From Bartonella tamiae Th239 (GTDB taxonomy: Bacteria; Pseudomonadota; Alphaproteobacteria; Rhizobiales; Rhizobiaceae): DNA of 64,000 nucleotides. Under the pieces are notes generated by a model. It ran no database searches, was not told the DNA's origin, and saw only the letters and a program-made list of their open reading frames with translations. Location of the stretch: NCBI RefSeq assembly GCF_000278275.1, contig NZ_JH725147.1, positions 1,309,063 to 1,373,062 of the forward strand, given 5' to 3'. Position 1 is the stretch's first letter. Each line of letters begins with the position of its first letter. Position numbers and translations under genes: made by a program. Positions 27,532-36,957 of the stretch are shown in pieces.

Positions 27532-28326
27532 ATGAAAAATTATCTCGAGCTATTATCACATGTTTTAAAAAATGGTGTTGATCGTACTGATCGCACAGGT
27601 ACGGGTACGCGTTCGATTTTTGGATATCAAATGCGATTTGATTTGTCTGAGGGATTTCCAGCCTTAACAACTAAAAAACTTCATTTAAGATCGATTATTT
27701 ATGAGTTATTATGGTTTCTTCGCGGTGATACCAATATTGCATGGTTGAAAGAAAATGGCGTTTCTATTTGGGATGAATGGGCAGATGATAACGGGAATCT
27801 CGGTCCTGTTTATGGTTATCAATGGCGTTCTTGGCCCACACCTGATGGACGGCACATTGATCAAATATCTAAAGTAGTGGATATGATTGTTAAAACACCT
27901 AATTCGCGTCGTTTGATTGTATCTGCATGGAATCCTGCTCTTATAGATGATATGGCTTTGCCACCGTGTCACTGCTTATTTCAATTTTATGTGTGTGAAG
28001 GCACATTATCGTGCCAGCTTTATCAACGTTCAGGTGATATATTTTTAGGTGTCCCTTTTAATATCGCATCATATGCCTTGTTGACAATGATGGTTGCCCA
28101 AGTAACAGGTTTAAAAGCGGGTGAATTTGTTCATACATTTGGTGATGCTCATCTTTATTCCAATCATTTTGAACAAGCTAAAATCCAACTTTCGCGGCAG
28201 CCGACGACACTTCCTCAAATGAAGATTAACCCAGATGTGAAGGATTTATTTGCATTTAGGTTTGAAGATTTCGAGTTGCAAAATTATCACGCCGCTCCTC
28301 ATATAAAAGCACCGGTTGCAGTATGA
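27532..28326 (+). CDS. thyA: thymidylate synthase
   Basis: A 264-residue homodimeric enzyme methylating dUMP to dTMP with methylene-tetrahydrofolate. Motifs: [15 protein letters not shown] at the N-terminus, [12 protein letters not shown], the catalytic cysteine in [12 protein letters not shown] (about residue 146), [20 protein letters not shown] and the closing [12 protein letters not shown]. It overlaps folA by four bases (ATGA), a coupling that makes sense because the reaction consumes tetrahydrofolate, which FolA regenerates. Confidence 0.98.
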   Translation: MKNYLELLSHVLKNGVDRTDRTGTGTRSIFGYQMRFDLSEGFPALTTKKLHLRSIIYELLWFLRGDTNIAWLKENGVSIWDEWADDNGNLGPVYGYQWRSWPTPDGRHIDQISKVVDMIVKTPNSRRLIVSAWNPALIDDMALPPCHCLFQFYVCEGTLSCQLYQRSGDIFLGVPFNIASYALLTMMVAQVTGLKAGEFVHTFGDAHLYSNHFEQAKIQLSRQPTTLPQMKINPDVKDLFAFRFEDFELQNYHAAPHIKAPVAV

Positions 28327-28829
28327 AGCCATCATTAGCTCTCATTGTTGCGGTTTCTAAAAATGGTGTTATCGGGCGTGATGGAACGATGCCGTGGAAA
28401 CTTTCGACTGATCTTCAGCGATTTAAAAAAATAACTATGGCAAAACCAATTATTATGGGTAGAAAAACTTGGGATTCATTGGGTAGGCCTTTACCTGGAC
28501 GTCTGAATATTGTTTTGTCCAAAGATCAAACATTTAAGCCTAATGGTGCAGTCGTTGTACACACATTGAATGAGGCTTATTCGTTGGGAAAAAAAGAAGC
28601 GTTAAGGGCAGGGCAATCTTCTGTTTTTGTTATTGGTGGCGGTGATATTTTTAAACAGTCACTTGAGATAGCCGATTACATCTATATGACAGAAATTTTA
28701 AGTGAAATTGAAGGCGACACTTTTTTCCCGTCATTTGATTCATCCAGATGGACAGAAATTCTAAGTGAAACAGTACCTAAAGGTGAAAAAGATAGCCATC
28801 CGACACGCTTTGTTATTTATCAACGGTAA
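28323..28829 (+). CDS. folA: dihydrofolate reductase
   Basis: A 168-residue NADPH-dependent reductase returning dihydrofolate to tetrahydrofolate. Motifs: [29 protein letters not shown] (with the conserved Trp and Asp of the active site), [18 protein letters not shown] and the nucleotide-binding [14 protein letters not shown]. Length and spacing are normal for a chromosomal enzyme. Translation is coupled to thyA. Confidence 0.96.
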   Translation: MKPSLALIVAVSKNGVIGRDGTMPWKLSTDLQRFKKITMAKPIIMGRKTWDSLGRPLPGRLNIVLSKDQTFKPNGAVVVHTLNEAYSLGKKEALRAGQSSVFVIGGGDIFKQSLEIADYIYMTEILSEIEGDTFFPSFDSSRWTEILSETVPKGEKDSHPTRFVIYQR

Positions 28830-28945
28830 TAATTATAGAAATAATAAAAAAATGAGAGCTTTTCGTTGAAACTCATCGATTGCATGCCTATAACCATTTA
28901 TGAGTAAAATTTGCGTGAATGATTTACATAGGACAAGAGGTGACT

Positions 28946-30142
28946 ATGCCCTGGAGCAATCAAAATGGTAACGGCCCGTGGGGTGGCGACGGAAAAAACA
29001 ATGGTGGCAGCCCATGGGGCGGCAATAGCAATAATAATCAAAATTCAAAAAATCCGTGGGGAAAAAAACCTTCTGGTTCTGGTGGTCAAGGTGGTAGTAG
29101 CGGTGGGAATGGTCCCGATTTTGATGATATTTTGCGCAAAAGCCAAGATAAATTAAAACAAGCTGGTGGAGGAGGTATTATTCTCGGTGTTATCCTTTTA
29201 GCTGTTTTATTCTGGTTGTTTCAGTCTTTTTATATTGTCCAGCAAAATGAAAGAGCAGTTGAATTGCGTTTTGGAGTTCCAAAAGAAGGCATTATCGGCG
29301 ACGGGCTTCATTTTCGTTTATGGCCTATAGAAACCTATATGAAAGTACCAACCACAGAAAAAACTATTTCAATAGGCGGATTGCCAGGACAACCACAACA
29401 GGCTGACGGTTTGATGCTTTCTAGTGATCAAAATATTGTCTATGTTAATTTTTCTGTTTACTATCGAATTGAAAATCCAGGACAGTATCTTTTCAATGTT
29501 AATGATCAGGAAGGTACAATTCGCCAAGTTGCTGAAAGTGCAATGCGTGAGGTGATAGGCAGTCGTCCTGTTGATGATGTTTTGCGTGATAAAAAAGAAG
29601 AAGTGGCGAATGATGTGAAAAATATTATTCAATCAACCGTCAATAAGTATCAATTAGGCGTTGATTTAAGCCGTGTTTCTATTAGTGAAGCCGCACCGCC
29701 GACAAAAGTGGCCGCTGCTTTTAATTCCGTTCAACAGGCTGAACAAGAGCGTGGTCGGATGATTGAAGAGGGAAATCGTGTGCGTGCCACCAAACGTGGA
29801 CAAGCTAATGGTGAAGCTTCCCGTACACGTGAAGTGGCAAAAGGTGAAAAAGCACAGATGGTTGAAGAAGCAACGGGTCGAGCTGAACGCTTCCAAGCAA
29901 TTGCGCGAGAAGCCGCGATATCACCTGAAGCAACGCGTTATCGTATCTATATGGAAACTGTTGGTCACATTCTATCGTCACCGAATAAATTGGTATTAGA
30001 ACAAAAAAATGGTGGTCCCGTTTCTTACTTGCCATTGAATGAATTAATACGTGGGCAGGGATCTCAACAAACAAAAAACAAGAGCACAACGATGTCAAGG
30101 GCTGGTCAACAGACTAGTTCAATCGTGACAGGAGGACAATAA
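28946..30142 (+). CDS. hflK: FtsH protease activity modulator HflK
   Basis: A 398-residue SPFH/prohibitin-family inner-membrane protein that with HflC forms the periplasmic cage around FtsH. The N-terminal 60 residues are a Gly/Asn/Trp low-complexity tail (PWGG repeats), usual for HflK. One membrane segment follows (GIILGVILLAVLFWLFQSFY), then the SPFH domain starting IVQQNERAVELRFG and a helical Glu/Arg-rich region. The ATG at 28946 behind AGAGGTGA replaces an upstream start at 28919. hflC starts 2 bases after its stop. Confidence 0.95.
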   Translation: MPWSNQNGNGPWGGDGKNNGGSPWGGNSNNNQNSKNPWGKKPSGSGGQGGSSGGNGPDFDDILRKSQDKLKQAGGGGIILGVILLAVLFWLFQSFYIVQQNERAVELRFGVPKEGIIGDGLHFRLWPIETYMKVPTTEKTISIGGLPGQPQQADGLMLSSDQNIVYVNFSVYYRIENPGQYLFNVNDQEGTIRQVAESAMREVIGSRPVDDVLRDKKEEVANDVKNIIQSTVNKYQLGVDLSRVSISEAAPPTKVAAAFNSVQQAEQERGRMIEEGNRVRATKRGQANGEASRTREVAKGEKAQMVEEATGRAERFQAIAREAAISPEATRYRIYMETVGHILSSPNKLVLEQKNGGPVSYLPLNELIRGQGSQQTKNKSTTMSRAGQQTSSIVTGGQ

Positions 30143-30144
30143 TT

Positions 30145-31047
30145 ATGCAACACAATCGTTTATTTATTGTTCTTGGTATTATTGTTGTCTTGATTGTTGC
30201 TTTGTGGATGTCTTTATTTGTCGTTTATCCACGCCAACAGGTTGTCGTTAAGCGTTTCGGACAGATTGTTCGTGTTGAGCCAAGTCCAGGACTTTATTTT
30301 AAATTGCCCTTTATCGACCAAGCCATCGTGATTGATAATCGTTTATTGCGTTATGATGTTCCAACACAATCTGTTCAGGTGCGCGGTGGTCTTTATTATG
30401 AAGTGGACGCTTTTTTTATCTATCGTGTGACTGATCCAGAATTATTTTTGCAGCGTATTAGCTCAGGACGTCCGCAAATAGCCGCACAAGAAAACCTTGC
30501 ACCTCGTTTTATTGATGCCTTACGTGCAGTTTATGGTAAGCGTGAATTTCAGGCAGCTTTATCTGATGAACGTGGTGCTATGATGGGCGAGGTTCAAAAA
30601 CAGTTTTCTGTTGATGCGGGATCTTTGGGAATTACCATTCTTGATGTTCGCATTCGTAAAACGGACTTAACAGACGATTTATCTGAAGATGTCTATCGCC
30701 AAATGGCAGCTGAACGTGGTGCTGTTGCTGAAAACATAAGAGCACGTGGTCAACAAGAGCGCGATCGTATAATCGCGGAAGCCAATCGTGAATATGAAGA
30801 GATTGTTGCGATGGCGAAACGTGATGCTGAAATCACCAGAGGTGAAGGTCAGGCTGAAAGTATTCGTCTTCTTCTTGATGCACGAAAGGTTAATCCTTCG
30901 TTTTATGATTTTTGGTTAGCGATGGAAAATTATCATAATTTACAATCCACACCAATGATCGTGTCACCTGATGAAGATTTTTTCTATTATTTTCACAATC
31001 CTATGGCATTAAACCGACCTCATAATTCGATAGGTTCTCAAGAATAA
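30145..31047 (+). CDS. hflC: FtsH protease activity modulator HflC
   Basis: A 300-residue partner of HflK. An N-terminal membrane anchor (LFIVLGIIVVLIVALWMSLFVV), SPFH domain (VVYPRQQVVVKRFGQIVRVE), the long helix with RARGQQERDRIIAEANREYEEIVAMA, and the conserved GEGQAES before a hydrophobic end. GGAGG lies in front of the ATG. The pair is followed by a good terminator at 31055, which separates it from degP. Confidence 0.95.
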   Translation: MQHNRLFIVLGIIVVLIVALWMSLFVVYPRQQVVVKRFGQIVRVEPSPGLYFKLPFIDQAIVIDNRLLRYDVPTQSVQVRGGLYYEVDAFFIYRVTDPELFLQRISSGRPQIAAQENLAPRFIDALRAVYGKREFQAALSDERGAMMGEVQKQFSVDAGSLGITILDVRIRKTDLTDDLSEDVYRQMAAERGAVAENIRARGQQERDRIIAEANREYEEIVAMAKRDAEITRGEGQAESIRLLLDARKVNPSFYDFWLAMENYHNLQSTPMIVSPDEDFFYYFHNPMALNRPHNSIGSQE

Positions 31048-31054
31048 GAAAGGT

Positions 31055-31102
31055 CGCCATAATCGTGTCTTATCTTTAAGATTGCGATTATGGCGGTTTT
31101 TT
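31055..31102 (+). terminator. intrinsic terminator of thyA-folA-hflK-hflC
   Basis: CGCCATAATCG (31055-31065) pairs perfectly with CGATTATGGCG (31085-31095) across a 19-base loop and is followed by GTTTTTT. It starts 7 bases after the hflC stop. Confidence 0.85.
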
Positions 31103-31304
31103 AAAACCAGTAAAAGAACGTCAACATGCTTAAGGCGTTTAAGCTGCAATTAAATTGCTGATACTATTTGAAATTTTTGTTTTGTTCATAGTAAGGACAA
31201 TACTGTATTCATGATATATTGAACAAAAATAAGCATTTTTGTCATTGAAGTTACAGTGAAGTCTATAGACGCATTTAACTTTTTGACTCTTTCGTCATTG
31301 ATTT

Positions 31305-31334
31305 TTGACATAAAATGATCTCATTAAATATTTA
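31305..31334 (+). promoter_or_regulatory. degP: possible degP promoter
   Basis: A perfect -35 hexamer TTGACA at 31305-31310 lies about 60 bases before the degP start, with a weak -10 candidate (TATTTA, 31329-31334) at 18-base spacing. An ATG at 31315 falls inside this element, supporting the later degP start. Weak -10, so tentative. Confidence 0.3.
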
Positions 31335-31368
31335 TTGCTCTATTAACCGTTCGTTGATTGGATCAAAT

Positions 31369-32871
31369 ATGCTATTGAAACGCTTAATACTCTGTTTTGT
31401 CGCTGTAGTGTTTGTGCTTGGTCATTATGTTTCTGCTATCGCGCAAACGACTGACAAAAATTACAATAAAATAGGTCAAACTACGCCGCCTGTAGTTTCC
31501 GATTTAGCTTCTAAATTGCTTGATTCCGTGGTTAATATTTCAACATCACAGACAATCAACGGTACTGAACAAGGTGAAAATACCACACCACCAAATGTTC
31601 CAGATGGTTCAGCATTTGAAGAATATTTTAATGACTTTTTTAACAACGATAATGGCAATAACAATAATCAATATAGAAAAGTACAGTCTCTTGGCTCAGG
31701 TTTTGTTGTTGATGCAGAAAAAGGTCTTATTGTTACGAATAATCATGTGATTGTAGATGCAGATGATATTGAAGCAAATTTTACTGACGGTTCTAAATTA
31801 TCAGCCAAACTTCTTGGTCGCGATACAAAAACAGATTTGGCCCTTTTACAAGTTGATGCCAAAGCTAAAAAATTAAAAGCTGTTGAATTTGGTGATTCTG
31901 AAAACGCACATATTGGTGATTGGGTTATGGCAATTGGCAATCCTTTTGGGTTAGGAGGGACTGTTACTGTTGGTATCATTTCGGCACGAAACCGTAATAT
32001 TAGTGCGGGGCCTTATGATGATTTTATTCAAACAGATGCGGCAATCAACCGAGGGAATTCAGGTGGTCCGCTTTTTGACATGGAAGGCAAAGTTATTGGT
32101 ATCAATACTGCGATTATTTCACCATCTGGCGGTTCAATTGGCATTGGATTTGCAATTCCTTCCGATATGGCAACAAATATTCTTAAACAATTGGAAGATT
32201 TTGGTGAAATTAAGCGCGGTTGGCTTGCTATACGTATTCAACCAGTGACGCAAGACATAGCGGATAGCTTGAATTTACCAAAAGCTGAAGGTGCCTTAGT
32301 TGCAGGCAAAATTGAAGACAAAAATGTGGATAATTCTCAATTAAAAGCAAAGGATGTCATTATTCGTTTTGCTGATCGCACTATTAAACAAGCACGTGAT
32401 TTGCCAAGAATTGTTGCAGAAAGTCCTGTTGATAAAACTGTTCATGTCACCATCATACGCGATGGAAAAGAAAAAAAAATTCAAGTGAAACTTGGACAGT
32501 TGAAAGATGATGATATCACACATTTAGAAGACGATCCTTCTGATGAAAAAGATGAAAAACATGAAAAAACTTCTATCAGTTTTATGGGGATGACGATTGA
32601 AGCACTTAACGATGATATACGTAAAAGATTTGCAATTGAAAATGATGTTTCAGGTGCCGTTGTACTTTCTGTTCTACCAAATAGTGTTGCTGCTGAAAAA
32701 CGCATCCAGCCAGGAAATGTCATTGTAGACATCAATCAAGAGGTTATCAAAACGCCAGAAGATGTTAAAAAACGTTTATCAGTATTGCGTGCTACAGGGC
32801 GCAAGAATGTTTTGTTGATGATTGCTGATAAGGATGCAAAGCTTCAGTTTGTCACAATGAGATTAGATTAA
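31369..32871 (+). CDS. degP: Do-like periplasmic serine protease/chaperone (DegP/HtrA)
   Basis: A 500-residue periplasmic protease that degrades or refolds damaged envelope proteins. The signal peptide is LLKRLILCFVAVVFVLGHYVSAIAQ; the trypsin-like domain has the catalytic triad at NNHVIV, DTKTDLALL and GNSGGPLF, with an Asn/Asp-rich loop (about residues 85-100). Two PDZ domains follow (about 280-370 and 400-495). The ATG at 31369 gives the signal peptide at the right place. Its neighbourhood with hflKC groups envelope quality-control genes. In bartonellae and brucellae HtrA is a known stress and surface-associated antigen. Confidence 0.94.
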   Translation: MLLKRLILCFVAVVFVLGHYVSAIAQTTDKNYNKIGQTTPPVVSDLASKLLDSVVNISTSQTINGTEQGENTTPPNVPDGSAFEEYFNDFFNNDNGNNNNQYRKVQSLGSGFVVDAEKGLIVTNNHVIVDADDIEANFTDGSKLSAKLLGRDTKTDLALLQVDAKAKKLKAVEFGDSENAHIGDWVMAIGNPFGLGGTVTVGIISARNRNISAGPYDDFIQTDAAINRGNSGGPLFDMEGKVIGINTAIISPSGGSIGIGFAIPSDMATNILKQLEDFGEIKRGWLAIRIQPVTQDIADSLNLPKAEGALVAGKIEDKNVDNSQLKAKDVIIRFADRTIKQARDLPRIVAESPVDKTVHVTIIRDGKEKKIQVKLGQLKDDDITHLEDDPSDEKDEKHEKTSISFMGMTIEALNDDIRKRFAIENDVSGAVVLSVLPNSVAAEKRIQPGNVIVDINQEVIKTPEDVKKRLSVLRATGRKNVLLMIADKDAKLQFVTMRLD

Positions 32872-33043
32872 AAAGACGCTTTGTTTTGTGCAATTATGAA
32901 GACACTTTAAACACTGATCCCCCTAGATTTCAGTTGAATTGAACAACTTGATAAACGAATGTAAGATTTTAAAGTAAGTGATCGATCTTTGTCGACGAGT
33001 ATCTATAAGAATAAAGCCATTAAAGATGTATTGAATTTGTTGC

Positions 33044-33943
33044 TTAATGCACAAAATCGCTTTTTCTATACCCTTGCAAATAAAGAAGTGCTGTCAAATC
33101 GCCATAATCAATACGGATAGAGGCTGCTTTTGCAACCATTGGTTTTGCATGTAGAGCCACACCTGATCCTGCTTTTTGCAACATGGCAAGATCATTTGCT
33201 CCATCGCCGACAGCCATAGTCTCTTTAACAGAGAGGCTGAGCTGTGCGCAAATTTTAAGCAATTGATCAAGTTTTGCTTGTTTTCCTAAGATTGGTTCGG
33301 CAACTTCACCTGTTAATTTTTCATGGTTTAAAATTAGCTTATTGGCGTGATGCTCATCAAATCCAAGTTGTTGAGCGATATGAGCTGTGAAAACTGTAAA
33401 ACCTCCAGAGACAAGAGCTGTATATGCACCGTTTTTACGCATTGTTTTGAGGAGAGTATTTGCACCCGGCATCAGTGTAATACGATTATCAATAATATTT
33501 TTTATAACATTAAGGGATAAATCTTTTAAAAGTGATACACGATGTTTTAAAGCAACATCAAATGCAATATCACCATTCATAGCGCGTCGTGTTATCTCGG
33601 CAATTTCAGCACGCAATCCTACTTCTTCTGCCAGTTCATCAATGCATTCTTGTTGGATAATCGTTGAATCCATATCAGCGATAAGAAGTTTTTTACGTCT
33701 TGTATCTTGGATTTGTATCGCAATATCGACAGCTTCGTCTGAAAAAAAATGTCTTAATTTTTCATCAGTTTCCTGTGGGTTAATGCTATTATTTAAAGGG
33801 ATGTCACAAGCAACACCATCACACAACCAATAAACATGGCTTGCATTTATCTGTTTGCAGGCTTTATCAACATAGTCTGATGTTAAAATAGGATTATCTG
33901 GATTGGTTATGAGTGTTGCAACAAGATTTTTACGATAAGGCAT
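33044..33943 (-). CDS. serB: phosphoserine phosphatase
   Basis: A 299-residue HAD-superfamily enzyme making L-serine in the last biosynthetic step. The N-terminal about 90 residues form a regulatory-type domain; the catalytic core holds the nucleophile DMDST (in LLIADMDSTIIQQECIDELAE), the second motif SGGFTVFT, the Lys in KQAKLDQLL and the metal site VGDGANDLAMLQKAGSG. The start codon is only 12 bases from the oppositely oriented miaA start, so the two promoters must lie inside each other's genes. The organism has both serine synthesis (this gene) and breakdown (sdaA). Confidence 0.95.
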   Translation of the reverse strand: MPYRKNLVATLITNPDNPILTSDYVDKACKQINASHVYWLCDGVACDIPLNNSINPQETDEKLRHFFSDEAVDIAIQIQDTRRKKLLIADMDSTIIQQECIDELAEEVGLRAEIAEITRRAMNGDIAFDVALKHRVSLLKDLSLNVIKNIIDNRITLMPGANTLLKTMRKNGAYTALVSGGFTVFTAHIAQQLGFDEHHANKLILNHEKLTGEVAEPILGKQAKLDQLLKICAQLSLSVKETMAVGDGANDLAMLQKAGSGVALHAKPMVAKAASIRIDYGDLTALLYLQGYRKSDFVH

Positions 33944-33955
33944 AAGGCGGTTCCA

Positions 33956-34828
33956 ATGGTAGCAAAAGGTAATATCACTTTGATAGCGGGCCCAACAGCC
34001 AGCGGCAAGTCTGATTTTGCTTTGAAACTCGCTGAAAAGACAGATGCAATTATTATCAATGCAGATTCAATGCAAATATATGATGTGTTGCAAATTATCA
34101 CAGCACGTCCTGCTTTAATCGATATGAAAAAAATACCACATTATCTTTATGGTTATATTCATCCATCTGTTGCTTATTCAACTGGTGAATGGATGCGTGA
34201 TGTTAAAAACATTATGAAAAGCCAGTCGCATAGAGAAATAATTTTTGTTGGTGGCACAGGTCTTTATTTTAAAGCTTTACTTGAAGGAATTGCAGAAATT
34301 CCTCCCGTACCAGAAGATATTCGGCAAAAATGGCGTAAAATTGCGCAAGAAGAAAGCGAAGAGAGGCTTTTTGCGTTACTCTTAAGTCAAGATGCTCAAA
34401 CCGCATCTCGCCTTAAACCACAAGATCGTCAACGTGTGACACGTGCTTTAGAAGTTTTTGAGGCAACAGGGCAATCCTTAAGTTATTGGCAAGATACAAA
34501 AACAATACCCATTATTGATAAGGATACGGCACAAAAATATCTTCTTTTTCCAGAACGCTCACTTGTTTATCAACGTATTGAACATAGATTTGATAAGATG
34601 GTCGCACGCGGTGCTCTAGAAGAAGTTCGCCAGCTTGCACAACTTAGCCTTAATCCTCAATTGCCAGCAATGAAAGCGATAGGAGTACCAGATCTTTTGG
34701 ATGTGTTGCAAAATATGAAGCCCTTGGATGAGGCCATTAAAAATGCAAAAACACAAACACGTCGTTACGCCAAAAGGCAAATGACATGGTTTCGTCATCA
34801 ATTTGATCAAAGTTGGAGTGTTCTTTAA
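33956..34828 (+). CDS. miaA: tRNA dimethylallyltransferase
   Basis: A 290-residue enzyme prenylating A37 of tRNAs that read UNN codons. Motifs: the P-loop IAGPTASGKSDFAL, INADSMQIYD, TARPALIDMKKIPHYLYGY, VGGTGLYFKALLEG and the C-terminal KTQTRRYAKRQMTWFRH. AAGGCGG precedes the ATG. The gene lies directly upstream of the ilv leader; readthrough into it is possible because no terminator is evident between miaA and the ilv promoter. Confidence 0.96.
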   Translation: MVAKGNITLIAGPTASGKSDFALKLAEKTDAIIINADSMQIYDVLQIITARPALIDMKKIPHYLYGYIHPSVAYSTGEWMRDVKNIMKSQSHREIIFVGGTGLYFKALLEGIAEIPPVPEDIRQKWRKIAQEESEERLFALLLSQDAQTASRLKPQDRQRVTRALEVFEATGQSLSYWQDTKTIPIIDKDTAQKYLLFPERSLVYQRIEHRFDKMVARGALEEVRQLAQLSLNPQLPAMKAIGVPDLLDVLQNMKPLDEAIKNAKTQTRRYAKRQMTWFRHQFDQSWSVL

Positions 34829-34968
34829 TATTTAGGATGATTCGATATTAATTCATGTTTTGTATTTATGCATCTGAACTATTAACACTTTTTATTATAG
34901 CAGATATCTATCAAGCAGATAATTTATGTGATTATATTATAGGTGATTTAACTCTTGAAATTTTTGCA

Positions 34969-34997
34969 TTGACGAAAGCTAATCTGCGTAATAATAT
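34969..34997 (+). promoter_or_regulatory. sigma-70 promoter of the ilv operon
   Basis: TTGACG (34969-34974) and TAATAT (34992-34997) are separated by exactly 17 bases. The predicted transcription start (about 35004) places the leader peptide ATG a few bases into the RNA. Each hexamer is one mismatch from the E. coli consensus. Confidence 0.7.
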
Positions 34998-35013
34998 TTT
35001 AATTATGGAAAAA

Positions 35014-35058
35014 ATGATTATTCTAGTGGTAGGCAGGCACATGGGGTGGATGGTTTAA
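35014..35058 (+). CDS. ilv operon leader peptide
   Basis: A 14-codon reading frame, MIILVVGRHMGWMV, with consecutive Ile-Ile-Leu-Val-Val codons, all three branched-chain amino acids and products of the pathway downstream. GGA lies 4 bases before the ATG; an in-frame ATG three codons earlier (35005) would be almost leaderless given the promoter position. Ribosome stalling on these codons when charged Ile, Leu or Val tRNAs are scarce would change folding of the RNA that ends at the terminator at 35090-35111. Confidence 0.75.
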   Translation: MIILVVGRHMGWMV

Positions 35059-35111
35059 CCATCTGGCTTAGGTCTCCCATGTGCATGTAGGCTCCCTCGG
35101 GGGCCTTTTTT
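35037..35111 (+). promoter_or_regulatory. transcription attenuator of the ilv operon
   Basis: GCACATGGG (35037-35045, inside the leader peptide) is a perfect 9-base complement of CCCATGTGC (35076-35084), forming the 1:2 pause stem with a smaller GATGG/CCATC hairpin inside. The terminator follows: GGCTCC (35090-35095) with GGGGCC (35100-35105) around a CTCG loop, then TTTTTTA. A ribosome stalled on the Ile/Leu/Val codons would cover the first arm and free the downstream arm for an antiterminator. Architecture is seen; the exact antiterminator pairing is inferred. Confidence 0.75.
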
Positions 35112-35145
35112 ATTTTCGCTTTAATAAATTGAATGAGTTGTAAAA

Positions 35146-36945
35146 ATGAAAGATCATCAAAAATCACAAGACAGTGCTGATGGAAAAACAATGTCAGGAG
35201 CTGAAATGGTTGTTCAGGCACTGATTGACCAAGGAGTTGAAAATATTTTTGGTTACCCAGGAGGTGCTGTCCTTCCAATTTTTGATGAAATTTATCAGCA
35301 AGAGTCTTTTCGCAATATCCTTGTGCGCCACGAGCAAGCAGCAGGTCATGCAGCAGAGGGCTATGCGCGATGTACTGGAAAAACAGGTGTGATGCTTGTG
35401 ACTTCAGGTCCAGGTGCAACCAATGCGGTGACGCCCCTTCAAGATGCATTAATGGATTCTATTCCACTTGTGTGCATTTCAGGCCAAGTTCCAACAACTC
35501 TTATTGGAACAGACGGATTTCAAGAAGCCGATACAGTCGGTATTACACGTCCATGTACCAAGCATAATTGGTTGGTTAAAGACATCAATGATCTATCTCG
35601 CATTCTTCATGAGGCCTTTCATATTGCAAAAAGCGGTCGTCCAGGACCAGTTCTTGTTGATATTCCAAAAGATATACAATTTGCCAGTGGTGTTTATACT
35701 GCACCAAAGTCACTGCCTCGTACAAGTTATCAACCACAATTAGAAGGCAATAATCGCGCAATTGAATATGCAGTTTCATTGTTAGTGAAAGCGAAAAAGC
35801 CTGTTATTTATTCTGGTGGAGGCGTTATTTCATCAGGTGCAGATGCTGTTCGTTTGTTACGTGAATTGGTCGAAATTGGAAATTATCCGATTACCTCCAC
35901 ATTAATGGGGCTTGGTGCTTATCCTGCTTCTGGTAAAAATTGGCTTGGAATGCTTGGCATGCACGGTACTTACGAAGCTAATATGACAATGCATGATTGT
36001 GATGTAATGCTTGCGATAGGTGCCCGATTTGATGATCGTATTACGGGTCGTTTGGATGCTTTTGCTCCAAATGCAACAATTATTCATATTGATATAGATC
36101 CTTCATCTATTAATAAAATCGTCCGTGTTGACGTTCCTATCATTGGCGATGTTGCTCATGTCTTGGAAAATATGACACGGCATTTACGCGCAACGCAACA
36201 GGCATATGACAAGCAATCACGACAAGAGTGGTGGAAGGAAATAGATCATTGGCGCGCAAGAAAATCATTGGCTTATAAGCCAAATAAAGATGTGATTATG
36301 CCACAATATGCACTTGAGCGACTTTATGCGTTAACAAAAGATAAATCAGCATACATTACGACGGAAGTCGGACAACATCAAATGTGGACGGCGCAATATT
36401 ATGGGTTTGATGAACCGCATCATTGGATGACATCTGGTGGTTTGGGAACTATGGGATATGGTTTTCCCTCAGCAATCGGTGTACAAATTGCAAAACCTGA
36501 TGATCTTGTTATTTGTGTTGCTGGTGATGCTTCTATTCAAATGAATATTCAAGAAATGGCGACAGCTATACAGCATAACGCGCCTGTTAAAGTTTTTATT
36601 TTAAATAATCAATATATGGGTATGGTCCGCCAATGGCAACAATTGCTTCATGGAAATAGGCTATCACATTCTTATACGGAAGCGATGCCAGATTTTGTAA
36701 AATTGGCTGAGGCTTATGGAGCTTTAGGCATTATTTGTTCCAATCCTGAAGAGCTTGACGATAAAATTGAAGAAATGATTACAAGTGATAAGCCTGTTTT
36801 ATTTGATTGTCGTGTTGCCCATCTGGCAAATTGTTTTCCAATGATTCCATCTGGTAGAGCGCATAATGATATGCTTTTGCCCGATGAAGCCAATGATGAG
36901 GCTGTAGCCAATGCGATTGATTCTAAAGGTCGTTCGCTTGTTTAA
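35146..36945 (+). CDS. ilvI: acetolactate synthase, large catalytic subunit
   Basis: A 599-residue ThDP/FAD enzyme condensing pyruvate to acetolactate (or with 2-ketobutyrate to acetohydroxybutyrate), the first common step of valine, leucine and isoleucine synthesis. Seen: the N-terminal ThDP-binding GYPGGAVLPIFDEIY with the catalytic Glu in RHEQAAGHAAEGYAR, the central FAD domain, and the C-terminal ThDP motif GDASIQMNIQEMATA...NNQYMGMVRQWQ. Expression should be controlled by the attenuator just upstream. The start at 35146 has only a weak Shine-Dalgarno. ilvN follows. Confidence 0.96.
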   Translation: MKDHQKSQDSADGKTMSGAEMVVQALIDQGVENIFGYPGGAVLPIFDEIYQQESFRNILVRHEQAAGHAAEGYARCTGKTGVMLVTSGPGATNAVTPLQDALMDSIPLVCISGQVPTTLIGTDGFQEADTVGITRPCTKHNWLVKDINDLSRILHEAFHIAKSGRPGPVLVDIPKDIQFASGVYTAPKSLPRTSYQPQLEGNNRAIEYAVSLLVKAKKPVIYSGGGVISSGADAVRLLRELVEIGNYPITSTLMGLGAYPASGKNWLGMLGMHGTYEANMTMHDCDVMLAIGARFDDRITGRLDAFAPNATIIHIDIDPSSINKIVRVDVPIIGDVAHVLENMTRHLRATQQAYDKQSRQEWWKEIDHWRARKSLAYKPNKDVIMPQYALERLYALTKDKSAYITTEVGQHQMWTAQYYGFDEPHHWMTSGGLGTMGYGFPSAIGVQIAKPDDLVICVAGDASIQMNIQEMATAIQHNAPVKVFILNNQYMGMVRQWQQLLHGNRLSHSYTEAMPDFVKLAEAYGALGIICSNPEELDDKIEEMITSDKPVLFDCRVAHLANCFPMIPSGRAHNDMLLPDEANDEAVANAIDSKGRSLV

Positions 36946-36957
36946 GGAGATATGCAT

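Noticed and set aside
28946-29140. Gly/Asn repeat in hflK as a sign of foreign or repetitive DNA
   Set aside because: A low-complexity N-terminal tail of this kind is normal for HflK.
34855-35058. 67-codon frame covering the ilv promoter and leader
   Set aside because: Its upstream part contains the promoter; only the last 14 codons fit a translated leader peptide.
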